Both the position numbers and the translations under genes were made by a program. Below, one piece after another: positions 55,131-64,000 of a DNA stretch of 64,000 bases (the first letter of the stretch is position 1; each line of letters opens with the position of its first letter). Origin of the DNA: Cloeon dipterum. Lineage: Eukaryota > Arthropoda > Insecta > Ephemeroptera > Baetidae. Under the pieces are notes generated by a model, which saw nothing but the letters and a program-made list of their open reading frames with translations, searched no databases and was not told the origin of the DNA. The stretch spans positions 28,699,883 to 28,763,882 of the forward strand of contig NC_088789.1 of assembly GCF_949628265.1 (NCBI RefSeq), read 5' to 3'.

Positions 55131-55738
55131 CCGGATCATGAACTGTGTTCGTAAAATTTTGGGCACAGAAAAAAAATATTGTTTTGGTTATTGTTAGGAA
55201 TGAAAAATAAATTTTTTATGCATTTTAATATATGATTGCTTAAAAGGGGCAACTTTTGGTTACCCAATGGTTAACCAATGCGCGGGCACTTTTTTCCTTT
55301 ACTTGCTTTTTTACCCTCAAATTTTGTCAGTTTTTCGTCACCACAAAAGTTTTAACTTATTTTGGAAAATATTTTTGTAAAAGTAGTAAAATTACACAAA
55401 TAAATAAAAAAACTTTGATAACCAAAATGGGTTAACCAATGGGCAACCAATGAGCAACCTAAAATAACCACCGTAAATTCTTGAGTTCATGTTTCGTAGA
55501 AATTATTTTTTAGAAATTTATTTGGTTATAACACTAATTAGCATTTCAAACTCTTTAAATTAACTCGTTTTGAGCACTTATTCATGCTCAGCATTATCGC
55601 GCGCGTTTCTATGTAACACTCGTCAACCGCGCGTGTGGCGCCACTGTCGGCAGCAGCACCAGCTGCTGCTGCCGGCTGCCTATGGCTGATCTGGCTGATC
55701 TGGCTCAGTTACTGACTGACTGTAAACAAGCATGACGG

Positions 55739-56300
55739 TTGAGACGCGCTGCGATTGCATCATCATTGTTAGCCGATTATTTCGCCCTGATTTCGGTTGC
55801 ATTTCGGCAAATCGACAACATCAACAGATACTTGGACGGATGGTCGATGTTCCTGATATTCCGAAAGGTAAGGGTATCATTGAATTTACTTAGGTTGGGG
55901 GCTACAAAAATACGCGAGCGGACACTGACTTCAAAATATTCATTTTAAATTGCTTTTTAATCAATCCTGTGTGTCAGCAGGCTTCTACCGCATCCCGCCC
56001 TGATGTCCTTGTTGGGAATAGCTGCCTGTACACGATGGCCATCCGGTTATAAGCCTGGAAAACTTAACTAAACATCGCCCGCATATTATCCAGGTATGTA
56101 GTTGAATACATGGCAAAATTAATGAGTAGAAAATTGTTACTTTTTATTTTATTTTGTAGAGTTGTGTGCTGTTGGTTCGATTTGCTTTTGCTACCGACGT
56201 GGAATGCGCTGGGACTATGAACTCCTGCAGAGATGAAAAGCAACGAACCCACATGTTTTGGCAGGAAGCGCGCTGGACGACATGGGTAGAGGGTTAATTT
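55739..56300 (+). other. exon-like strings inside the 4.7-kb element
   Basis: An open stretch ends I-S-V-A-F-R-Q-I-D-N-I-N-R-Y-L-D-G-W then GTAAGG (55868). Another segment lies between GTCAGCAG and CCAG-GTATGT. A third follows TTTTGTAG and reads S-C-V-L-L-V-R-F-A-F-A-T-D-V-E-C to a stop near 56300. Frames do not join cleanly through the middle one. They could be captured host exons or remains of the element's own gene. Confidence 0.3.
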
Positions 56301-57164
56301 GTGGTAATCTTTGTATGTTTAATGGCTATTTTTGATGATAAATTTTGTGTTTATACCTTGAAAATTAATTTTTACAAAGTTCAATTTGCTGCTTAAATAC
56401 TTCAATTTTCTATTGTTATGTTTGTAACAACTATAATATTATCCCATAACTATTTTTGTGTTTTGTGATTTAGTTTGGAATTGCGGCATATTTTTTAGTT
56501 CAAGTTGGCTTCCTCTTGAAGTAGATTTTAGTATAATTTCCAAGACAGTTAACTATTGTGGCAACTAAATTTTAAAATCAATTACTTATTGTCAGATAAT
56601 CATCGTGGGTTTAAAGTTAAAAATTGCAAAAGCCTTAAAGTTTTGAAATCAAAAACAACAGATGAGCCACCACATACTGATTTTAATTGCACTGTGGTTT
56701 TTTTAAATACTGTTACCGTGCCTTCTTGACTAAAAATCATTAATTTTAATGTGCTGAGAACCATAACCAGTTCAACCAATTACCCTAGAACCATCAGCAG
56801 ATTGAAAATATATATACAATCAGGTTTAGACGATGGACGGTTTTGGTTTCCAGCACATCAAATAGAATTATTTTAAGGGTTGAATGCGCAGCATCAGGAA
56901 TCTTATTAAAATCAAAAGTAACAGCTGGCAGCCAAGGGGAATTCACAACTTCTGGTGAACTCGTACAATTTATATAATCATCCAACATTATTTTTGCTTT
57001 GTTGCTGCATCACCTCATAAATTAATGTGTTATTATAGTTTAAATTATTAGGTTTTATTAACTTTTAAGTGTGCAGTTCTTCAAAGTCTATTGTACGCGA
57101 TTCTATGGGTTTGAAAAATTTTTGTTTACATTATTTATTATTTATTTGTTTTTGCTTATTGTGT

Positions 57165-58312
57165 TATTGAAAGGTGGAATGTAACTTAACTGTATTGAGG
57201 TATCACCTTGGAATTTTCGCTGCCAAACCCAGATTTCGATACTGAAAAACTTATTTTTCCATAAATTTGCAATTTGAAGGTCAAGGTCACCTTTCTCGAC
57301 CTTAAGGGATGGTGGCCTCCTTAGATTTTTTCAGGGTTCAAGCCTGAAATGTAGCCCGTGAAAATCTGAACAAGCACACCAAGTTTCAGAAGTGCAAAAA
57401 TAGTTTGCTATAATTTGTTAAAGAAAGTTTAATTTAGGCTTGATGCCGCTCGATCGAGCATGCTCGTTAGTCGGCGAGTTCGCCTATCATTTGTCGATAA
57501 TATTTTTACCCATTCCATTTGATTAGGCACAACAAGAGGACCAAGATTTGACATAGTAAGGTCAAAATCGACCTTCAGGGTCTGACCCTGACGAGACCCT
57601 GAGATAATAATTTAGAAAATGTCCAATTTCATCAAGAATGGTGTCTTTTAATAGGTTTTCGCCGCTGCACAGCTCAAATATAGAGCCTAAACTGCCGAAT
57701 GACAATCCTGAAACCGGTTCTTGAAATAATTGTGGAAGCCATTAATCCTGACGTGATGTTAAATGTTGTTAAAATTGAAAATCAGCAGTTTTGGCTTTAT
57801 ATTAGAGCTGCAGAGCCTATAGAAAGACACTAAGTTTGATGAAATTGAGTTTTTTTAAATTTTTATCTCAGGGTCTCGTCAGGTACAGACCCTGAAGGTC
57901 GATTTCAACCTTAATATGTCTACCCTGGGCCCTCTTGTTGTGTCTAATCTAATGGAAAATGTAAAAATAGTCTTGACGAATGATAGGCGAACTCGAAGAC
58001 TAAAGGCCGTACTCGATCGAGCGGCCTCGAGCTGGTTATTAAACTTCAATTAAAATTGCACCTTTGAAACTTGGTGAGCTTGAGCAGAATTTCAAGGGCT
58101 ACATTTCAGCCATGAACCCCAAAAAATCTAAGGGTTCTATCATCCCTTAATTTTGAATTTTCGAAAAAGGTCGCGAAAGGTGACCTTGACCTACAACCTG
58201 CAAATGTTTTGAAAACTGAAAATTTGTTCAGGATCGAAAACAAGGTTGGACAGTAAATATTTCAAGGTGATACCACAACGCAGTCAAGAGTTACACTTCG
58301 CCTTTCAATTTC
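57165..58312. repeat. foldback palindrome of about 1.15 kb
   Basis: Arms of about 540 bp pair imperfectly around 57738. Example: GGTCAAGGTCACCTTTCTCG on the left and CGCGAAAGGTGACCTTGACC on the right; the inner arms share CAGGGTCTCGTCAGG. It is nested in the 4.7-kb element and has no coding capacity. Confidence 0.75.
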
Positions 58313-59081
58313 TGAATTCATGTTCCGGGGATTTTTAAGAAATTGTAATATTAGGGAATGGATGGTCATTGATTTATAAAATGTTTAATTTTGTGATTTT
58401 TACTTTGCTGTATTGAAATAACAAATAAAAGTGCTGCCCATCTGGCTGCCCACTGAGGGTAACCCCAAGCGGGCACCCAATGGTTACCTTTTGGCTACCT
58501 CTTACCTCGGGCTGTCATTTTGCGCTATGCTGAAATTTATCTTTTTTAATGGACAAAGTCAAGTGACCTGCCACCAGTGCCACCTGACAGCCCTAGATAA
58601 AAGGTGGCCAAAAGGTAACCATTGGCTGCCCACTGGTGGTAACCTCAGCCGGGCACCCGATGGTTAGCTTTTGGTCAACGAACATTCTCGGCCTCTCATT
58701 TATTACGCTCCCTGAATTCAGGTATACTTTAAATGTAAATATAAGGAGATTCTATGAAAGGTCATTTAATGGGTGCCCATTTGGTGACCGAATTCTGGGC
58801 ATGACCACTCGCGGGTGCCCGAAGGGTTGGACATGCGGTATAACCAATGGGTGCCCATCTGGGTGCCCACGGGGGGTAGCCGGGTGACCGAACGCGGGCA
58901 CCCAATGGGCACCTTTTGGTTGACATTTTTCTCGGTGGGTAGTTCCCTAATTTTAGCCAATTAGCCGGTTAAATTGGCTTCCTCCTAATTATTTAAAAAG
59001 AGCTGGCATTTTTTGAATACTGCTGTATTCTTGTCACCTTAAGAGCTAGATTTAGTTCTGCACCCACTTGATTGCTTCCAC

Positions 59082-59570
59082 TTGGTCCAGCAGGCCAGCG
59101 TTGCCTTTTCATATTTCTTACATGTATTACAGAAAAGAGATTGCGAGCTCTCTCTCAAAATCATGCTTTCCACTTTTTACCAAGAGTTCCAAGTCTGTGT
59201 GAAGGGCGATGAGCAGGACGTCATGTCCCATAAATTTTCTTTCTCAGTAGAGGTCTTGAGTTGGACGAGCCAGTGGCAAATTTAATGCTCCTCCGTGGAA
59301 GAAAACAATCACAGGCGGCAGTTGAACCCAAACTGGGATTTTAAGATTAGCACATGTTCATAATTACACTTCGCGAGTGAACTTAAAGATAGAGACAATC
59401 CTCTCTGGTCTCTTTGTCTGCCCTGCTTCTAAAAACACAAAAATGTCGACCTCGGTGTGCCTAGAGTCAAATCCAGCAATAATTCCAACCTGAGGGCACT
59501 GATGTAGAAAATACCAGACCAAGGTTGAACCAGTAGGGGAGATCGCGTGTGTATTAAAATTTCAGGGATT
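59082..59570 (-). pseudogene. type-B carboxylesterase relic (unit C)
   Basis: Third copy of the esterase fragment, placed after the inserted element. HGGA is still readable on the minus strand, but the CAGGAAAATTGGCCGC stretch is shortened. Not functional. Confidence 0.7.
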
Positions 59571-59875
59571 CAAGGGAATTGGCTTTATTGAAAATTGACC
59601 TGGATCCTCAGACTTTTGACGGGCCTGGAATCATGGCCAGGGCCAAGCTTAGTATGGCCACAGAGTTCAAATTAAACACAGATAAAAGCGACAGTAGAAA
59701 AGAGCTTAAAAACTTAAGTGCTACACACTGACTAAGTTTTCATTTTCAATTGGAATTTTTCATTTTCATGTCACATTGATTTGTTTTTCCGTCTATCGTG
59801 CCGAAGTGAAATCGCCTGTCAGGCATGGTGATTCCAAGGGAAATTGACCAATTTTTTGGGCTCTGGAGACAAGGG

Positions 59876-60450
59876 TTCACAAGTATTTACCAGCCTGGTA
59901 TTTAATGGTAAATAACACCAAGTTTTTACCAGGTATTTGGTATTTTCCATAAAAGTGAAATTTATATCATAGTACTACAAGTTGTTGAAAGTGTGCCCCG
60001 CAGCAAAATACAGGGAGGGGCATAATTGAACGTTCAATAAGAACTGAACACCCCGTAGCGTGAGGTTGGGGTAGCATCAAAATTCCAACGGCGCGTGGTT
60101 TAGAAACTGTGAAAGTTTTTTTGGTGAAATTTTGAACCCTTTCGGCAGAGCGATTTCATCGCTGCACCCCAAAATCCAACTTTGAAAAAAGTTTCTTATG
60201 GGAATCCCATGTTAAACCACTTTGAAAAAAAGTTTCGAAAATTCAGCGTGCGAAAGTGTTTTTAAGACCAAAATTTTGCGCTGATTCCGATTTTGAGGTC
60301 CGTTTTTTGTTCCGGAGGCCGGGGGGGTTGTTTTGTTGGGTGGGAAGCTTGGCTCACAGGGGATGACGGTCAAAATCAAAGTCTGCAAAAAGTGTCGTGC
60401 CGCACATGTTTCCGGGTGGAAATTTTCCGCAAAAACCAAATTTGAGACTC
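59876..60450. other. junction DNA between unit C and the large palindrome
   Basis: Contains TACCAGCCTGGTATTTAATG-like imperfect repeats (59890-59955) and the outer edge of the palindrome family (GATGACGGTCAAAATCAAAG). No gene. Confidence 0.5.
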
Positions 60451-61617
60451 AAAATTCGAAATTTTTAAGATTTTGTAGAAAATTCGGCCAAAATCCGAAC
60501 ATTTTGTTACCCTCGGGGAACCGCATTTCCGAGGCGGTCGAATGTCATACATCTCGACAAAAAAACATGAAATTCGGTTTGTGGGCACAAAACAAAGTGC
60601 TGAGCAGGAAAAAGTGTGGTTTTTGAAAATCAGACCAAAATTGTCCATTTTCATAAGGGGTCCGAGTTTGGCCTTGCAGCTCGGCACCTATGGGTCCGAG
60701 AGCAAAAATAAGCACAGTTTCTGAAAGCTGATAAAATTTGCAATCTTCTTCATGTGGAAAAAAAATTTCCTCCACTTTCGGATTTTCCAGAAAATTCCTG
60801 TAAAAAATCTCTTAACCTTATGAGAAAAGGAAAAATACCGAGAAAATTTTTTCAAGATAGCCAAAATTTAGCAGAGATCTTCATTAACTTCTCGTGCAAA
60901 AATTAAAACATTCGTGCAAGCCGTTTTCGTGCTGCGCGCGATTTCCCAAGTGTCCACCTGGAAAAACCGAAAAAAATCGAAAGTGTCCGAAAATTGTCGA
61001 AATGCACATTTTTGAACTCGTCATGAAATGCTGATTCCAAAAATGTCTGGTTTTTAAAATTCCGAGCATTTTTCGAAAAGTTACGCTTTTTTTAAAAAGT
61101 TAAAATTTTCCGAAATGTCGTAAAAAGTTCAAAAATCCATAACTTTTTCAAAAACGCTCTAATTTTTGAAAATCAAACATTATTGGAATCAGCACTTCAT
61201 GACGAGTCCAAAAACGTGCAATTTGACAATTTTCGGTCACTTTCGATTTTTTTCGGTTTTTCCAGGTGGACACTTGGGAAATTGCACGCAGCACGAAAAC
61301 GGCTAGCACGAATGTTTTTATTTTTGCACGAGAAGTCAATGAAGACCTGTGCTAAATTTTGGCTATCTTGAAATTTTTTTATCGATATTTTTCCTTTTCC
61401 CATAAAGTTAAGAGATTTTTTAATTGAATTTTCCGGAAAATTCGAAGGCGGAGGAAAATTGTTTTCCACACAAGGAAGATTGGAAATTTCATCAGCTTTC
61501 AGAATCTGTTCTTATTTTTGCTCTCGGACCCATAGGTGCCGAGCTGCAAGGCCAAACTCGGACCCCTTATGAAAATGGACAACTTTGGTCTGATTTTCAA
61601 AAACTAAAATTTTTCCA
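60451..61617. repeat. left arm of a large inverted repeat
   Basis: Each base x pairs with base 124451 minus x on the right side: stretches at 60545-60775 and 61197-61469 match 63676-63906 and 62982-63254 without gaps. The arm is itself palindromic around about 61113 (GTGCTGCGCGCGATTTCCCA against TGGGAAATTGCACGCAGCAC). Homology ends at about 61617 (AAATTTTTCC). Short open frames in it are by-products and have no family. Confidence 0.9.
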
Positions 61618-62559
61618 GACCATCTTGCCATTTTCTAGCAGCATACCGAACTTCGACTTTATCCGACATGATTTGTCCCCTCAGTCTCCCCTCGAGCTGA
61701 GCTTCCCGACATGTGTTTGCCTGAGTTAGACATTTGCACCGATTTTCATGCAAAATCATAATTTTTTCGATTGTTTCACATCAACAATGGCTTCGCCGGA
61801 AAATTTCAGCCAGAATCCATGTTGTGCTTATCATTTTGTGAGAAAATTTGGTAAAAGCCGTAATTTTGTGTGACCTGAAACTCAAATTTTCGCTCCTTTG
61901 AAAAATTTAGCATTGTAAATTGAAAAAATAGCGCCAGATTCGGATTCCCCGTGAAATTTTACCCTGGAAAACCTGTTTGCACGATAGAAAAACGAAGGTT
62001 CGTGTTTTGGAAACGTTTGACCTGAGTTTTCCATATGACACCTTTTTCACCTGAGCGATTTTCATTGTACTGGCGCAACAATCGACCTGGGAGGGTAGAT
62101 ACCAATTATTGGTCTCTTCCTCCACAGCCAAAGTTTATGCCGACGTTGGAATTTTTCGGATCAGGCTGCACGGCGCCTCGAGATCTCGCGCTAGAACCCC
62201 GGTTACAAAGGTCATTGATTTCTGGGACAAAAAACTTTAGTCTGACTTTCAAAAAACCAGCGAACGATTTTGCAGAGCGTGGTGCGGCGGTGCGAGTTTT
62301 GGTCGCAAACGACACGATTTTGTGGTATACAAGATCGTTCGCTGCCGTCCCGCGATTATTGTTAGCCAAAAAGAGCGCCTCCGCCCCGCGCACCGCAACA
62401 CCACGCAAATGGCACCGCGCTGCCACCGAAAGTGAAAAAAGTAAGCGATGATGCCAGAAAAAACGCGTAGAAACAGTTATTAGGTTGCGCGACCTGCGGA
62501 AGATCAATTACAGTCCAGAGATTAAAATCATCGCGCAAAAGGGGTGTTTTTTTAGGGTG
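61618..62559. other. spacer of the large inverted repeat
   Basis: About 940 bp of sequence not shared by the arms. An open frame at 62035-62451 (+) of 138 codons and its antisense show no family resemblance. Nothing else seen. Confidence 0.45.
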
Positions 62560-62880
62560 TAGGGTTGCGTGGCTGACGGGATGACGGTCGACATCAGAGT
62601 CGGCAAAATGTGTCGTGCCGCACATGTTTTCAGGGTGAAATTTTCCGCAAAGACCAAATTTGAGGTTGAAAACTTGATTTTTTTCGAAATTTTTAAGATT
62701 TTGAAGAAAATTTGGCCAAACGCCAAACATTTTGTTACCCATCAAGGACTGCATTTCGTAGGCGGTCAATTGTCATAAATCTCGACACAAAAACGTGACA
62801 TTCGGTTTGTGGGCACAAAATAAAGTACTGGGCAGGAAAAATTTTAGTTTTTGAAAATCAGACCAAAGTTGTCCATTTTC
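62560..62880. repeat. direct copy of the outer edge of the left arm
   Basis: Matches 60355-60660 in the same orientation with substitutions and small indels (GTGTCGTGCCGCACATGTTT in both). So the right arm is bordered by a second, older copy of the element's end, which gives the block a repeat-within-repeat structure. Confidence 0.7.
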
Positions 62881-64000
62881 ATAAGGGGTCCGAGTTTGGC
62901 CTTGCAGCTCGGCACCTATGGGTCCGAAAGCAAAAATAAGAACAGATTCTGAAAGCTGATGAAATTTCCAATCTTCCTTGTGTGGAAAACAATTTTCCTC
63001 CGCCTTCGAATTTTCCGGAAAATTCAATTAAAAAATCTCTTAACTTTATGGGAAAAGGAAAAATATCGATAAAAAAATTTCAAGATAGCCAAAATTTAGC
63101 ACAGGTCTTCATTGACTTCTCGTGCAAAAATAAAAACATTCGTGCTAGCCGTTTTCGTGCTGCGTGCAATTTCCCAAGTGTCCACCTGGAAAAACCGAAA
63201 AAAATCGAAAGTGACCGAAAATTGTCAAATTGCACGTTTTTGGACTCGTCATGAAGTGCTGATTCCAATAATGTTTGATTTTCAAAAATTAGAGCGTTTT
63301 TGAAAAAGTTATGGATTTTTGAACTTTTTACGACATTTCGGAAAATTTTAACTTTTTAAAAAAAGCGTAACTTTTCGAAAAATGCTCGGAATTTTAAAAA
63401 CCAGACATTTTTGGAATCAGCATTTCATGACGAGTTCAAAAATGTGCATTTCGACAATTTTCGGACACTTTCGATTTTTTTCGGTTTTTCCAGGTGGACA
63501 CTTGGGAAATCGCGCGCAGCACGAAAACGGCTTGCACGAATGTTTTAATTTTTGCACGAGAAGTTAATGAAGATCTCTGCTAAATTTTGGCTATCTTGAA
63601 AAAATTTTCTCGGTATTTTTCCTTTTCTCATAAGGTTAAGAGATTTTTTACAGGAATTTTCTGGAAAATCCGAAAGTGGAGGAAATTTTTTTTCCACATG
63701 AAGAAGATTGCAAATTTTATCAGCTTTCAGAAACTGTGCTTATTTTTGCTCTCGGACCCATAGGTGCCGAGCTGCAAGGCCAAACTCGGACCCCTTATGA
63801 AAATGGACAATTTTGGTCTGATTTTCAAAAACCACACTTTTTCCTGCTCAGCACTTTGTTTTGTGCCCACAAACCGAATTTCATGTTTTTTTGTCGAGAT
63901 TTATGACATTCGACCGCCTCGGAAATGCGGTTCCCCGAGGGTAACAAAATGTTCGGATTTTGGCCGAATTTTCTACAAAATCTTAAAAATTTCGAATTTT
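62834..64000. repeat. right arm of the large inverted repeat, running off the window
   Basis: Near-exact reverse complement of 60451-61617, with the same internal palindrome (centre about 63338). The match is still intact at the last base, so the true length is unknown. Confidence 0.9.

Larger units (their letters stand above)
54215..58940. mobile_element. 4.7-kb inverted-repeat element inserted in unit C
   Basis: The empty site is seen in unit B (TTTGTGTTAGTTCCCTAATT), so the limits are exact. The ends are ACCCAGCGAG and, from the other side, ACCCACCGAG, 9 of 10 matching. No target duplication beyond one or two bases is evident. Inside: five 175-bp tandem repeats, GGGCACCCAATGG-type motifs at both ends, exon-like strings at 55739-56300, and a 1.15-kb palindrome. 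No transposase-like protein was recognised, so it may be non-autonomous. The superfamily is unknown. Confidence 0.75.
53399..59875. repeat. tandem segmental unit C, incomplete and interrupted
   Basis: Starts like A and B, is split at 54215-58940 by a foreign element, resumes with the esterase relic, and breaks off at about 59875 inside the 3' flank of PARP relic a. The intact PARP gene is therefore missing from this unit. Confidence 0.85.

Noticed and set aside
60333-63906. Many 60-100 codon frames, identical in pairs on opposite strands
   Set aside because: Consequence of the inverted repeat; AT-rich, Phe/Lys-rich products without a family.

Overview
The window is AT-rich eukaryotic DNA. 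It has spliced genes with short introns (about 50-60 nt where both sites can be read), AATAAA poly(A) signals, a hAT-type miniature transposon with an 8-bp target duplication, and a recognisable animal cap methyltransferase (CMTR1). An arthropod-like animal fits best, but no single feature fixes the species.

Layout. (1) 0.8-24 kb: seven head-to-tail ankyrin-repeat genes (ANK1-ANK7 here), all on the minus strand. Each carries one large coding exon behind a small leader. The proteins are built from a module of about 130 residues holding four distinct ankyrin repeats (A-B-C-D). ANK1-6 are intact (ANK2 is short). ANK7 is broken by an insertion and at least two frameshifts. Small inverted-repeat transposons lie between the genes. 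(2) 24.4 kb: a plus-strand gene for a 100-residue orphan protein, then about 3 kb with no clear gene. (3) 27.9-32 kb: CMTR1 on the plus strand. (4) 32-35.2 kb: mostly non-coding, with an eroded minus-strand coding stretch and a 420-bp palindrome. (5) 36.1-39.7 kb: an eight-coding-exon plus-strand gene for an acidic, nuclear-type protein of 704 residues that I do not recognise. (6) 40.0-59.9 kb: a 6.7-kb unit repeated in tandem (A, B, and a broken C). Units A and B each carry an intact single-exon-coding PARP gene, two decayed inverted PARP copies and a decayed carboxylesterase fragment. Unit C keeps only the esterase relic and the tail of one PARP relic, and is split by a 4.7-kb inverted-repeat element. 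(7) 60.4-64 kb: a very large nested palindrome that runs off the right edge.

The most interesting observations concern regions 1 and 6. The intact PARP proteins (244 residues) keep the tankyrase-type zinc motif C-x2-H-x4-C-x2-C and the H and Y of the catalytic triad, but have Arg where tankyrase has its catalytic Glu. The A/B and B/C junctions carry a 263-267-bp copy of the leader and promoter region of ANK7, including a splice-competent leader exon. So a cluster of ankyrin-only genes and a cluster of tankyrase-like catalytic-only genes lie on one segment and share 5' DNA. The inverted PARP relics next to intact PARP genes could also give hairpin RNA. Function is not proven for any of this.
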